From: Mycobacterium sp. MFM001
GTDB taxonomy: Bacteria; Actinomycetota; Actinomycetes; Mycobacteriales; Mycobacteriaceae
Assembly (NCBI RefSeq): GCF_003402475.1
Contig: NZ_BFAB01000002.1
Span: 186,001-250,000 of the forward strand
DNA: 64,000 nucleotides
Direction of reading: 5' to 3'
Shown here: positions 15,909-26,078 of the stretch, in pieces
Layout of the letters: every line of letters begins with the position of its first letter
Position numbering within the stretch: the first letter of the stretch is position 1
Notes under the pieces: generated by a model
The model's database searches: none
Seen by the model: only the letters and a program-made list of their open reading frames with translations
Told to the model about the DNA's origin: nothing
Program-made: the position numbers and the translations under genes

Positions 15909-18225
15909 TCTCGGTCACCGAAGCATGATCGGTATGACGTACGGCCGCTCCGGCCAGCGGCAGGGTGCTTCGGCGGTGTCGCCCCGAGGGTCGGGCGGAC
16001 GACGTCGCGGTAGCGGTCTCGCTGATCCCGAACCGCTCGTGCAGCCACCCCAACGGTTTGGGCGCCCACCAACTCATGCGCCCCAGCACGTGCATGAACG
16101 CCGGCACCAGCACCATCCGCACCAACGTGGCATCCACCAGCACGGCCAGCGTCAGGCCCAGCCCGAACATCCGCATGAACGACACCTGCGCGGCGATCAG
16201 CGCCGCAAACGATATCGACATCACCAGCGCAGCGGCGGTGATCACCCGGCCGGTACGCGCGAGCCCCAACGCGACGCTGTTGTCGTTGGCGTCCGGGGTC
16301 CGCGGCGAAGCCAGCCAGTATTCGCGGATCCGGGAGACCAGGAATACCTCGTAGTCCATCGACAGGCCGAACGAAATGCAGAACAGCAGCACCGGCATGT
16401 TGGCCTCCAACGTGCCGCTCGACGTCGTCCCCAACGCGCCGAGGTGGCCGTCCTGGAAGATCCAGACCAGCGCCCCGAATGCCGCCGTCAGCGACAGCAC
16501 GTTGAGCACCAACGCTTTCAGCGGCAACACGACGCTGCCGGTCAGCAGGAACAGCAGCACGAAGGTGATCGCCGCGATCAGGCCGAGCACCAGCGGAAGG
16601 CGGGTCATGATCGCGGCCACGCTGTCGCGGTTGATCTGCGCCAGCCCGGCCATTTCGACGGATCGCCCGGCAGGGCCGGGGACTTGGTGTAGCCGGTCGA
16701 GCTGGGTGGCGGAGGCCTGCGAGAACAGCGGCGCGGTGCTGGCGACGGTCAAAAACGCGCTGCCGTCGGCCACCCCGGCGGGTGCGGCGGGCGGGCCGGC
16801 CAGCTTCCCCGCCACGAACGTCCCGGTCGGGGCGGTCACCGCCGACACGTCGGGCACCCGCGACAGGTCGGCGGCGTAGCGGTCGAGTTCGGCCGGGTAC
16901 AAATCACGCGCGTCGGGGACGACGACGGGCACCGCGGTCGCCGAGTTGTCGGCGAAGTCGGTGCGTAGCTGGTCACCAACCTGATGTGCCGACGCGGAGC
17001 GCGGCAGCACCCGGTCGTCGGGCGAGCCGAACTTCACCCCCAGGAAAGGGACGCCCAGCAGCACCAGCAGCGCGACGACGGCCAGACCGATCGGCACCGC
17101 CCGTCGCATCACGAACTTGGTCGAGCGGTACCAGAACACCTGGTCCACCGGCTTGCGCGCAGGGTCCGGGCGACGCAGCACGCGGCGCGCCAGTCGCCGC
17201 ACGTCCAGCGAATCGAGTCGCGGCCCCAGCAGCACGATGGCCGCCGGGGTGACGATGATCGCCGCGGCCGCCACCAGCCCAACCGTGGCCACACCGGCGT
17301 AGGCGAACGACTTGAGGAAGTAGCCGGGGAACAGCACCATCACGGCCATCGACAATGCGACGGTGGTTGCCGAGAACAGCACTGTGCGTCCGGCGGTGGC
17401 CATGGTCCGGATCAGCGCCTGATCGCGCGGGGTGCCGTCGGCCAACTCGTCGCGGTAGCGGCTGATGATCAGCAGCGTGTAATCGATCGCGAGCGCCAGG
17501 CCCATCGCGGTGCTGAGGTTGAGCGCGAAGATCGACACGTCGGTGCTGAACGTGATCAGGCGCAGCACCGACATCGAGCCGACGATGGCCAACGCGCCCA
17601 GCGCCATCGGCAGCGCCGCCGCCAGCAGCCCGCCGAACACCCAAACCAGCACCAGGAAGCTCAGCGGAATGGCGATCGACTCCATCAGCAGCAGATCGCG
17701 TTCGTTTTGCTCGTTGATCTGGGCGTACACCATCGCGACGCCGCCGGCACGCACGCTTATCCCGTCGCGGTCGTGGACGACCTGCTCCGACAGCGTCTTG
17801 GCGTACTTCTGGGCGTTGTTTTCGCCGCCCTTGAGATTGGCGACGATCAGCCCCGACTTGCCGTCGGTGCTGAGGAGCCCGGCGGCGGCCGCCGGCGGCG
17901 ACGTCCACGGCGAGGTCACGTTGAACACCAATGACGACTGCGTCAGCTGCTCGACGATGTCGGTGCCGATTTGGCGGGCCTGCTCGCTGGCGGCACCGGC
18001 CGGCGCAGTCACTACCACCAGCATCTTCTGGTCGCTCTGACCGAACTTGTCGGCCAGCAGGCCGATGGCCCGCGACGACTCCGATGTCGGGTCCTGAAAG
18101 CCGCCCGCCGCGAGGTTGTTGGCGACGGGGATGCCGAAGATCGCGGCCGCCACCAGGACGAGCGCGGCTACTGCGAGGACCTTGCCCGGCGCGGCGAGGG
18201 CCAGCCGAGCGGTTCGCTGCAGCAT
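15901..18225 (-). CDS. mmpL13: MmpL-family RND lipid transporter, intact MmpL13
   Basis: A 774-residue RND transporter that would export a lipid or other hydrophobic substrate using proton motive force. It has twelve predicted transmembrane helices in two halves, each with a periplasmic porter loop. The proton-relay Asp-Tyr pairs are intact: Asp248-Tyr249 (AIDYTLL, TM4) and Asp624-Tyr625 (SMDYEVF, TM10). The position matches the M. tuberculosis genes annotated mmpL13a and mmpL13b, which from memory are two pieces; here the frame is unbroken. The last 40 residues are a basic cytoplasmic tail. The operon continues into tetR and a methyltransferase. Substrate unknown. Confidence 0.9.
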   Translation of the reverse strand: MLQRTARLALAAPGKVLAVAALVLVAAAIFGIPVANNLAAGGFQDPTSESSRAIGLLADKFGQSDQKMLVVVTAPAGAASEQARQIGTDIVEQLTQSSLVFNVTSPWTSPPAAAAGLLSTDGKSGLIVANLKGGENNAQKYAKTLSEQVVHDRDGISVRAGGVAMVYAQINEQNERDLLLMESIAIPLSFLVLVWVFGGLLAAALPMALGALAIVGSMSVLRLITFSTDVSIFALNLSTAMGLALAIDYTLLIISRYRDELADGTPRDQALIRTMATAGRTVLFSATTVALSMAVMVLFPGYFLKSFAYAGVATVGLVAAAAIIVTPAAIVLLGPRLDSLDVRRLARRVLRRPDPARKPVDQVFWYRSTKFVMRRAVPIGLAVVALLVLLGVPFLGVKFGSPDDRVLPRSASAHQVGDQLRTDFADNSATAVPVVVPDARDLYPAELDRYAADLSRVPDVSAVTAPTGTFVAGKLAGPPAAPAGVADGSAFLTVASTAPLFSQASATQLDRLHQVPGPAGRSVEMAGLAQINRDSVAAIMTRLPLVLGLIAAITFVLLFLLTGSVVLPLKALVLNVLSLTAAFGALVWIFQDGHLGALGTTSSGTLEANMPVLLFCISFGLSMDYEVFLVSRIREYWLASPRTPDANDNSVALGLARTGRVITAAALVMSISFAALIAAQVSFMRMFGLGLTLAVLVDATLVRMVLVPAFMHVLGRMSWWAPKPLGWLHERFGISETATATSSARPSGRHRRSTLPLAGAAVRHTDHASVTENG

Positions 18226-18256
18226 GCTCGTCCCCTCACCGGAAATAGCTGCGGTA

Positions 18257-18273
18257 ACTTATCGGCGATAAGT
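18257..18273. promoter_or_regulatory. 17-bp palindrome upstream of mmpL13, likely TetR operator
   Basis: ACTTATCG and CGATAAGT flank a single G, a perfect dyad 32 bp upstream of the mmpL13 ATG. Position and TetR-like size suggest the operator of the tetR gene at 15207-15908. The surrounding 18226-18504 region is otherwise promoter sequence for mmpL13 and for the small gene at 18505; I see no other gene there. Confidence 0.6.
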
Positions 18274-18504
18274 CATGGGTACGGCCTGGTCGCCCGGAGG
18301 TTTACACGATGTGGCGCCCGGGATGGTTCACCGCAACGCCGACGCGATCAGGACGTCGCGCCGAGCCTAGACCTTGCACACCTGACAAATAAGGGTCATT
18401 CCGGATTTCCGGACATAACGTCTGCCTCGCTCCACCAGCGCGGCGACCCTACCCGGCGGTAAGAATTGCCACGATTTTCCGAATCGTGACTCAACGATTC
18501 CTTA

Positions 18505-18660
18505 ATGGTGACCCATACGCTCATGAACATGTGGATCGACGACTCAAGTGCCGACGTCATCAAGGTTGACTTCGAGGCTCTCTACCACGGCGACGTGTTG
18601 GTAGAGGGCGAGACCTCGGAGCAGCTCGACGAGTGGCACCCGCTGCCCACAGCGAGCTGA
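18505..18660 (+). CDS. Small acidic hypothetical protein
   Basis: A 51-residue acidic frame: MVTHTLMNMWIDDSSADVIK, then VDFEALYHGDVLVEGETSEQ, then LDEWHPLPTAS. Alternative ATGs at 18523 and 18529 would give 45 or 43 residues; the conserved-looking part begins at MWIDD. It looks coding (balanced, acidic, Trp-containing) and is followed by two hairpins, one with a U-rich tail. No family recognised. A short hairpin (CACGATT, 18470-18476, with AATCGTG, 18482-18488) precedes it. Confidence 0.5.
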   Translation: MVTHTLMNMWIDDSSADVIKVDFEALYHGDVLVEGETSEQLDEWHPLPTAS

Positions 18661-18663
18661 TCA

Positions 18664-18685
18664 GGACGCGGCCCTCGCCGCGTCC
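18664..18685 (+). terminator. GC-rich hairpin after the small acidic gene
   Basis: GGACGCGG and CCGCGTCC form an 8-bp perfect stem with a CCCTCG loop, 3 bp after the stop at 18660, followed by GCGCCTTTG. The U-run is poor, so alone it would be a weak terminator. Confidence 0.5.
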
Positions 18686-18725
18686 GCGCCTTTGAGTTCG
18701 ACCTCGCTCGATATTCCTATTGCCT

Positions 18726-20487
<1,762 letters not shown>

Positions 20488-20543
20488 TCGAGCATTCCTT
20501 TCCTCCGGCCGACGCGTGGGCCGACCTACTGGTTGGTTGGGGA

Positions 20544-21617
20544 CTATACCCAGTCGCTCAGGACGGCTTCGGTGTCGGCTCCCGGCTGCGACGGCGGCCG
20601 CGGCTGATCCGGGACGCTGCGGGAAAACCGCGGGGCCGGCCGCGGCTGCAGCCCGCCGTCGGCCTGGTAGAACGTGTGGCGTTCGGTGACGTGCGGCTCG
20701 GTTTCCACCTCGCCGAACGCCAGCACCGGGGTCACGCAGGCGTCGGAATCGGCGAACACCTTGGCCCAGTGGTCGCGGTCTTTGGACGCGAACACCTCGG
20801 TCAGCCGGGTCCGAAGCTCGGGCCAGCGGGTGCGGTCGTTCTGGCCGGGCAACTGGGCGGCGTCCAGGCCGAGGCCCTTGAGCAGTTCGGCGTAGAACTG
20901 CGGCTCGATAGCGCCGACCGCAACGTAGCGGCCGTCGGCGCATTCGTAGGTGTCGTAGTACGGGGCGCCGGTGTCGAGCATGTTGGTGCCGCGCTCGTCG
21001 GACCACATGCCCAATGCCCGCATCCCCCACATCATTTGGATCAGCACGCTTGACCCGTCGATCATCGCCGCGTCGATCACCTGGCCCTTGCCGGAGCTCT
21101 GCCGCTCCCACAGCGCGGACAGGATGCCGACGAGCAGGAACATCGACCCGCCACCGAAGTCGCCGACCAGGTTCAGCGGCGGCACCGGCCGTTCGCCTTT
21201 GCGCCCAATCGCGTGAAGGACGCCGTTGAGCGAGATGTAGTTGATGTCGTGACCGGCCTGCTTGCTGCGCGGGCCGGTCTGGCCCCAGCCGGTCATCCGC
21301 GCGTAGATCAGCCGGTCGTTGACCCGGGCGCAGTCGTCGGGACCCAGGCCGAGCCGCTCGGTGACGCCGGGGCGGAATCCCTCGATCAACACATCGGCCT
21401 TGGCGACGAGCTTGAGCACCAGCTCGCGCCCCTCGTCGGACTTCAGGTCTGCGGTGACGAAACGGCGGTTGCGCAACATCGGGTCGGCACCGCTGGCGCC
21501 GGGCCGGTCGACGCGGACGACGTCGGCACCGAGGTCGCCAAGAATCATCGCGGCGTGCGGGCCCGGTCCGATCCCGGCCAACTCGATTACCCGTAGCCCA
21601 TTGAGCGGTCCCGCCAT
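20544..21617 (-). CDS. mcr: Alpha-methylacyl-CoA racemase
   Basis: A 357-residue family III CoA transferase-fold racemase, very close to M. tuberculosis MCR (Rv1143). It interconverts 2R- and 2S-methylacyl-CoAs so that methyl-branched chains, including cholesterol side-chain and phytanic-type acids, can enter beta-oxidation. Active-site residues are present: His123 in [10 protein letters not shown] and Asp153 in [10 protein letters not shown], equivalent to His126 and Asp156 of MCR. ATG 21617. The SDR gene lies 57 bp downstream on the same strand; echA10-like is divergent. Confidence 0.95.
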   Translation of the reverse strand: MAGPLNGLRVIELAGIGPGPHAAMILGDLGADVVRVDRPGASGADPMLRNRRFVTADLKSDEGRELVLKLVAKADVLIEGFRPGVTERLGLGPDDCARVNDRLIYARMTGWGQTGPRSKQAGHDINYISLNGVLHAIGRKGERPVPPLNLVGDFGGGSMFLLVGILSALWERQSSGKGQVIDAAMIDGSSVLIQMMWGMRALGMWSDERGTNMLDTGAPYYDTYECADGRYVAVGAIEPQFYAELLKGLGLDAAQLPGQNDRTRWPELRTRLTEVFASKDRDHWAKVFADSDACVTPVLAFGEVETEPHVTERHTFYQADGGLQPRPAPRFSRSVPDQPRPPSQPGADTEAVLSDWV

Positions 21618-21704
21618 ACAGCGACCTCCTTGTCGATGCCTACCGCTCGCATCTTCGCAGCCGCGCTCGAAGCGCCCGCATCCCGGTCACTTATGGTGAT
21701 GCGC

Positions 21705-22520
21705 ATGACCGCCATCGATTCGGGCATCGACGCCCTGTCGCCCGTCGCGGGCCTGTCCGTCACGCTCGCCGACGAGGTGTTGTCGGTGACCATCGACCGC
21801 CCCGACAGCCTCAACTCGCTGACGACACCGGTGCTCGCCGGCATCGCCGAGGCGATGGAGTACGCGGCAACCGACCCGCGGGTCAAGGTGGTGCGACTCG
21901 GTGGCGCCGGCCGCGGCTTTTCCTCCGGCGCCGGGATGAGCGCCGAGGACGTGTCCGGCAGCGGCGGCCCGGGAACCGAGATCATCGTGCAGGCCAACCG
22001 CGCGGTGCAGGCGATCACTGCGCTCCCCCACCCGGTGGTCGCCGTCGTACAGGGACCGGCAGCCGGTGTCGGGGTGTCGCTGGCCTTGGCCTGTGACCTC
22101 GTATTGGCTTCGGACGCAGCGTTTTTCATGCTCGCCTTCACCAAGATCGGGCTGATGCCCGACGGCGGTGCGTCGGCGTTGGTGGCGGCCGCGGTCGGTC
22201 GCACCCGCGCGATGCGGATGGCGCTGCTTGCCGAACGACTGCCGGCCGCCGACGCGTTGGCGGCCGGGCTGATCAGCGCGGTCTACCCCGCCGACACCTT
22301 CGAAGCGGAAGTGGACAAGGTGATTTCGGGACTGCTGGCCGGGCCCGCGGTGGCGTTCGCCAAAACCAAGGAAGCCATCAACGCCGCCACTCTCACCGAG
22401 TTGGAGCCCACGCTGCACCGCGAGTTGCAGGGTCAGGCCAAGCTGCTGCGCGCAGACGACTTCCTCGAGGGCGCAACGGCTTTCCAGGAGCGGCGCACGC
22501 CGAACTTCACCGACCGCTAG
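21705..22520 (+). CDS. Enoyl-CoA hydratase/isomerase family protein (EchA10/11-like)
   Basis: A 271-residue crotonase-fold protein. The oxyanion-hole region reads GRGFSSGAGMS (about residues 70-80) and VVQGPAAGVGVSLALACDLV; the C-terminal helix ends FQERRTPNFTDR as in hydratases and PaaG-type isomerases. The second catalytic Glu position is occupied by Asp (IGLMPDGGASAL), as in isomerase-type members, so isomerase activity is possible. Several starts are possible (ATG 21693, GTG 21696, ATG 21699, ATG 21705); I chose the last. Divergent from mcr, matching Rv1142c/Rv1141c. The stop shares a CTAG with the convergent CPBP gene. Confidence 0.85.
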   Translation: MTAIDSGIDALSPVAGLSVTLADEVLSVTIDRPDSLNSLTTPVLAGIAEAMEYAATDPRVKVVRLGGAGRGFSSGAGMSAEDVSGSGGPGTEIIVQANRAVQAITALPHPVVAVVQGPAAGVGVSLALACDLVLASDAAFFMLAFTKIGLMPDGGASALVAAAVGRTRAMRMALLAERLPAADALAAGLISAVYPADTFEAEVDKVISGLLAGPAVAFAKTKEAINAATLTELEPTLHRELQGQAKLLRADDFLEGATAFQERRTPNFTDR

Positions 22521-23239
22521 AACCCGAACAGCGGCGGCAGCGCCAATATCACCACCAGGCTCCACACGAAGTGGGTGAGGATCGGCGCCAGCACTCCGCC
22601 GGTTGCGCGGCGCTCGAACGCACACACCGTCCCGAGGATGATCGCGGCGAACCCGAGCATCAGATTCTGGCTGGCCAGCGTGGCGGCAATGTAGATGACT
22701 GTCGAGATGAGCACCGGATGGTGGCGGCCCAACGCGGTGTACAGCGCGCCGCGGTAGAACAACTCCTCGGCGATCGCGCCGAGCAAGGCGATGGCCAACG
22801 TCAGCCGCCACGAGCCCTGGTCCGCGAATTGCAGTACGCGCGTGATCAATTCGGCGATCGGCGGAATCTGCTTGGCGATCAACCCGCCGAGCACGAACAC
22901 CCCGCCCAGCACCAGACCCGTGGTGCTGCCGGTGATGACCGGGCGCTGATTGCGGCCCCGCCAGCAGATGCCGCCCAGATGCAGCGGACCCGATGCGAGC
23001 GCACCGACCGCCCACACCGCGCCCAGCGCCAGCGTCAGCCAGTAAAAGCTCGCCTCGCCCGGGTGGCGCCTCATCGACAGGCCGAGCAACACCGCACCGA
23101 GCACCAGGACGACAGCGACGACGATGCGCCGCCGACGCACCACTGACGGCGGTTCATGGTGCGGCACAGCGACATTGGTGATCGCGTGGCGGATCTCGTC
23201 CAGAGTGCTGGTCCGGGGACGGGTCGTCAGGTCGGTCAT
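22517..23239 (-). CDS. CPBP-family intramembrane metalloprotease (CAAX prenyl protease 2-like)
   Basis: A 240-residue membrane protein with about six hydrophobic segments. The CPBP signature is intact: EELFYRGALY with the paired Glu and Arg, then a later LTHFVWSLVV supplying a His ligand. The family includes CAAX endoproteases and bacteriocin-immunity-type proteins; the bacterial substrate is unknown. Its ATG overlaps the stop of the upstream epimerase gene (ATGA, 23236-23239), so it is translated together with it. Location corresponds to Rv1140. Confidence 0.85.
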   Translation of the reverse strand: MTDLTTRPRTSTLDEIRHAITNVAVPHHEPPSVVRRRRIVVAVVLVLGAVLLGLSMRRHPGEASFYWLTLALGAVWAVGALASGPLHLGGICWRGRNQRPVITGSTTGLVLGGVFVLGGLIAKQIPPIAELITRVLQFADQGSWRLTLAIALLGAIAEELFYRGALYTALGRHHPVLISTVIYIAATLASQNLMLGFAAIILGTVCAFERRATGGVLAPILTHFVWSLVVILALPPLFGF

Positions 23240-24375
23240 GCAGAGCGCACCTTCGGGGTCAGAGTGATCAGCATGTCGAGGCCGGTGCGCAGTGCACCGG
23301 CAATCGGGCCTGGGACGCTGTCGACCAGCCCGAGACCGGGCCGCACAATCCGCGGCGTCAGCGCCTGCGCGAACCGCCGGATGCGCAACGTATCGCCGCC
23401 GGCCCACAACGGGTCGCTGTCGGCGAGGTGATGCGGATCGGCCAGCTCGTTGACCGGCTTGGGGTGCCGGGTCGACAACGAGCGTCTGATGGCCTCTTCG
23501 ACGCCGATCAGACCGCCCGGCGGGTCGGCCACCACACCACGAAGGCCGGTGCCGGACGCACGCATCGGATGATCCAGCGACTCCACGAGATCGGCGGCCA
23601 GCCCGTCGGGCACCGGCAATGCGAGCGCGGTGACGCGCGACGCCACCGCGGTGTCCACCCCGCGCACCGGCAGGCCCGTATGCCACTGACCGGAAATCCG
23701 CGCATACGTTTTGAGCAGCTCGCTGTACGAGGTGGTGTCGGGACCGGCGATGTCGTACGCGCCCGGCGGGACCCGGCCGGAATCGGCGGCGGCGACCAGG
23801 TAGTGCAGCACATCGCGGATCGATATCGGGTCGACGGGATTGTCCATCCACGCCGGTATCGGCATCAGCCGGAACCGGTCGCCGACATAGCGCAGCATCT
23901 CGAACGACGTGGAGCCGGCGCCCAGGATCATCGCGGCGCCCAGCCACACCACCTCCGGACCGCCCTCGACGGTCAGCGCGGCGGCCACTTCGGCCCGGCT
24001 GGCCAGGTGCTCGGACAACACTTCGCCGTCCGGCACGAAGCCGCCGAGGTAGACGATCCGCCGGACGCCGGCACTCTTGGCGGCGGCTGCGACGTTGGCG
24101 GCCGCCGTTTGGTCGGCGTCGCGGAAGCCGGGTTGGCCGATCGTGTGCACCAGGTAGTAGACGACGTCGAGCGGCCGGGCGACGGCGAGCGCCGCCCTCG
24201 CAGACGCCGGGTCGGTGGCGTCGAGCACGACGGCAGAGACCTCGTCGCACCAGCCCAATCGGCCCAGCCGCTCCGGGTTGCGGGTGGCGGCCACCACCTC
24301 GTGGCCCTCCGTGAGTAACGCTGTGACCAGGCGCGATCCGACGTAGCCTGTTGCGCCGGTCACAAGAATCCGCAC
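23236..24375 (-). CDS. NAD(P)-binding epimerase/reductase-like protein (extended/atypical SDR)
   Basis: A 379-residue protein. The N-terminal Rossmann fold has GATGYVGSRL (residues 7-16), RNPERLGRLG for cofactor specificity and the YYLVHTIGQPGF segment typical of atypical SDRs near DUF2867-type proteins. A middle PIPAWMDNPVDPISIRDVLH is like NDUFA9/YwnB-like reductases. No Ser-Tyr-Lys triad is obvious, so enzymatic activity is uncertain. The C-terminal 120 residues are extra. It forms a two-gene operon with the CPBP protease. Divergent from the type III PKS across 123 bp. Confidence 0.75.
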   Translation of the reverse strand: MRILVTGATGYVGSRLVTALLTEGHEVVAATRNPERLGRLGWCDEVSAVVLDATDPASARAALAVARPLDVVYYLVHTIGQPGFRDADQTAAANVAAAAKSAGVRRIVYLGGFVPDGEVLSEHLASRAEVAAALTVEGGPEVVWLGAAMILGAGSTSFEMLRYVGDRFRLMPIPAWMDNPVDPISIRDVLHYLVAAADSGRVPPGAYDIAGPDTTSYSELLKTYARISGQWHTGLPVRGVDTAVASRVTALALPVPDGLAADLVESLDHPMRASGTGLRGVVADPPGGLIGVEEAIRRSLSTRHPKPVNELADPHHLADSDPLWAGGDTLRIRRFAQALTPRIVRPGLGLVDSVPGPIAGALRTGLDMLITLTPKVRSA

Positions 24376-24437
24376 AACCCCAACCTATCGATCACGACGG
24401 ACGCGCGGGGGCGATTCTGTTAGCCGACGTTGCACTC

Positions 24438-24474
24438 GGCACGATTTGAACTAACGAAGGTTCAATAGCGTGCC
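24438..24474. promoter_or_regulatory. 37-bp dyad over the type III PKS promoter
   Basis: Outer arms GGCACG (24438-24443) and CGTGCC (24469-24474) enclose inner arms TTGAAC (24446-24451) and GTTCAA (24460-24465). A TACGAT -10 hexamer (24487-24492) ends 6 bp before the PKS ATG (24499), so the mRNA is likely leaderless and the dyad covers the -35 region. It looks like a repressor or activator site; no regulator gene is adjacent. Confidence 0.55.
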
Positions 24475-24498
24475 TTCCTACATGGATACGATGTCAGG

Positions 24499-25575
24499 AT
24501 GCGCCCGGTGACCCCCCCTGGCGTGCGAACGCGCACGGCAACCAGCCCATCCCTCGCGGCGGCGACCATTGAATTCCCGCCGCACTACAACAGCCAAGAC
24601 GACATTTCCTCGGCGGTGACCGGCTTCGGCGGCGAGGAATTTCGACGATTCACCGTCAGCAGCGGAGTCGAGCACCGCCACCATGCGCTGCCGCTACACC
24701 GCTACGGCGAGCTGAGCGGATTCACCGAGGCCAACGACGCCTACCTCGACGTCGCTTTGGACCTGGGCGAACGAGCGCTGCTGTCGGCTTTCGACGCCGC
24801 CAAGGTCAAACCGTCCGAGGTCGACATCGTCTTGTCGACGACGGTCACCGGCCTGGCGGTTCCGACGCTGGAAGCCCGGCTGGCCACCCGGATCGGGCTG
24901 CGGCCCGACGTTAAACGTCTTCCGTTGTTCGGGCTGGGCTGTGTGGCTGGCGCCGCCGGCGTCGCGCGGATGTACGACTACCTGCGCGCCTACCCTGACC
25001 ATGTGGCGGCGCTGCTGGCGGTCGAACTGTGCTCGTTGACCATCCAGCGCGACGACCACTCGGTGGCCAATCTTGTGGCCTCCAGCCTTTTCGGCGACGC
25101 CGCGGGTGCCGTCGTCGCCAAGGGCGCCAACCGAACGCCCACTGGGCCAAGGGTTCTCGCTACCCGCAGCCGGATCTACCCCGACACCGAGGACGTGATG
25201 GGCTGGCGGATCGGCAGCGAGGGTTTCAAGATCGTGTTGTCCGTCGAAGTCACCACGGTGGCCGAGAAATTCCTGGGCGACGACGTCCGCAACTTCCTCG
25301 CCGACCACGGGCTGACCACCGAGGACATCTCGACGTGGGTCTGCCACCCGGGCGGTCCGAAGGTGATCGACTCGATCGAGAACGTCTTGGATCTGCCCGT
25401 CGACGCCCTTAACCACACCCGGAACTCGTTGCGCATCAACGGCAATCTGTCATCGGTGTCGGTGCTGGACGTGCTGCGCGCCAACATGGCCGATCCACCG
25501 CCGCCGGGCTCGTACGGGCTGATGATCGCCATGGGACCGGCGTTCTGCTCGGAACTCGTGCTGCTCGGCTGGTAG
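24499..25575 (+). CDS. Type III polyketide synthase (chalcone/stilbene synthase family, alkylresorcinol/alkylpyrone type)
   Basis: A 358-residue homodimer-type iterative ketosynthase. The catalytic triad is complete: Cys148 (FGLGCVAGAAG), His283 (VCHPGGPKVI) and Asn316 (NGNLSSVSVLDVL). The C-terminal GSYGLMIAMGPAFCSELVLL is the usual GPG-type loop with Met-Gly-Pro. Enzymes of this class condense malonyl-CoA onto fatty acyl starters to make alkylpyrones or alkylresorcinols. It leads an operon with an ICMT-like methyltransferase 2 bp downstream and then a flavoprotein, the same order of activities as srsA-srsB-srsC of Streptomyces. From memory M. tuberculosis keeps only the latter two at this place (Rv1139c, Rv1138c). 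Product unknown. Confidence 0.93.
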   Translation: MRPVTPPGVRTRTATSPSLAAATIEFPPHYNSQDDISSAVTGFGGEEFRRFTVSSGVEHRHHALPLHRYGELSGFTEANDAYLDVALDLGERALLSAFDAAKVKPSEVDIVLSTTVTGLAVPTLEARLATRIGLRPDVKRLPLFGLGCVAGAAGVARMYDYLRAYPDHVAALLAVELCSLTIQRDDHSVANLVASSLFGDAAGAVVAKGANRTPTGPRVLATRSRIYPDTEDVMGWRIGSEGFKIVLSVEVTTVAEKFLGDDVRNFLADHGLTTEDISTWVCHPGGPKVIDSIENVLDLPVDALNHTRNSLRINGNLSSVSVLDVLRANMADPPPPGSYGLMIAMGPAFCSELVLLGW

Positions 25576-25577
25576 GC

Positions 25578-26078
25578 GTGTACTACCTGCTGATCCTGGC
25601 GATCGGCATCGAACGGCTGGTTGAGCTGGTTGTCTCCAAGCGCAACGCGCGATGGGCGTTTGCCCACGGCGGCAAGGAGTTTGGCCGTAGCCACTATCCG
25701 GTGATGGTTACCGTGCACGCCGCGTTGCTGATCGGCTGCGTGGTCGAGGTGTGGGTGCTGCAGCGGCCGTTCATCGGCTGGCTCGGCTGGCCGATGCTGG
25801 TCGTGGTGGCGCTGAGCCAGGCACTGCGCTGGTGGTGTGTGACCACGTTGGGCCGCCGGTGGAACACGTTGGTGATCGTGCTCCCGCAGGCGCCGCTGGT
25901 GCGACGGGGCCCGTACCGGTGGCTGCATCACCCGAACTACGTGGCGGTGGTAACCGAAGGGGTGGCACTGCCGTTGGTGCATACGGCATGGCTGACCGCG
26001 CTCGGATTCACCGTGGCCAACGCGCTGCTGCTGAGGGTGCGGATCCGGGTCGAGAACGAGGCGCTGGGCTATGTTTGA
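25578..26078 (+). CDS. Isoprenylcysteine carboxyl methyltransferase (ICMT)-family membrane methyltransferase
   Basis: A 166-residue membrane protein with four hydrophobic segments and the ICMT/PEMT C-terminal SAM motif RRGPYRWLHHPNYVAVVTEG followed by RVRIRVENEAL. Bacterial members methylate small lipophilic phenols rather than prenylated proteins; SrsB of Streptomyces methylates an alkylresorcinol hydroxyl. GTG start 2 bp after the PKS stop and an 8-bp overlap with the next gene imply one operon. I therefore infer O-methylation of the polyketide phenol. Corresponds to Rv1139c. Confidence 0.85.
   Translation: MYYLLILAIGIERLVELVVSKRNARWAFAHGGKEFGRSHYPVMVTVHAALLIGCVVEVWVLQRPFIGWLGWPMLVVVALSQALRWWCVTTLGRRWNTLVIVLPQAPLVRRGPYRWLHHPNYVAVVTEGVALPLVHTAWLTALGFTVANALLLRVRIRVENEALGYV

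Noticed and set aside
18226..18504. Possible short genes in the mmpL13 upstream region
   Set aside because: Open frames are short, Arg-rich and without ribosome sites; the region is better read as promoter with a palindromic operator.
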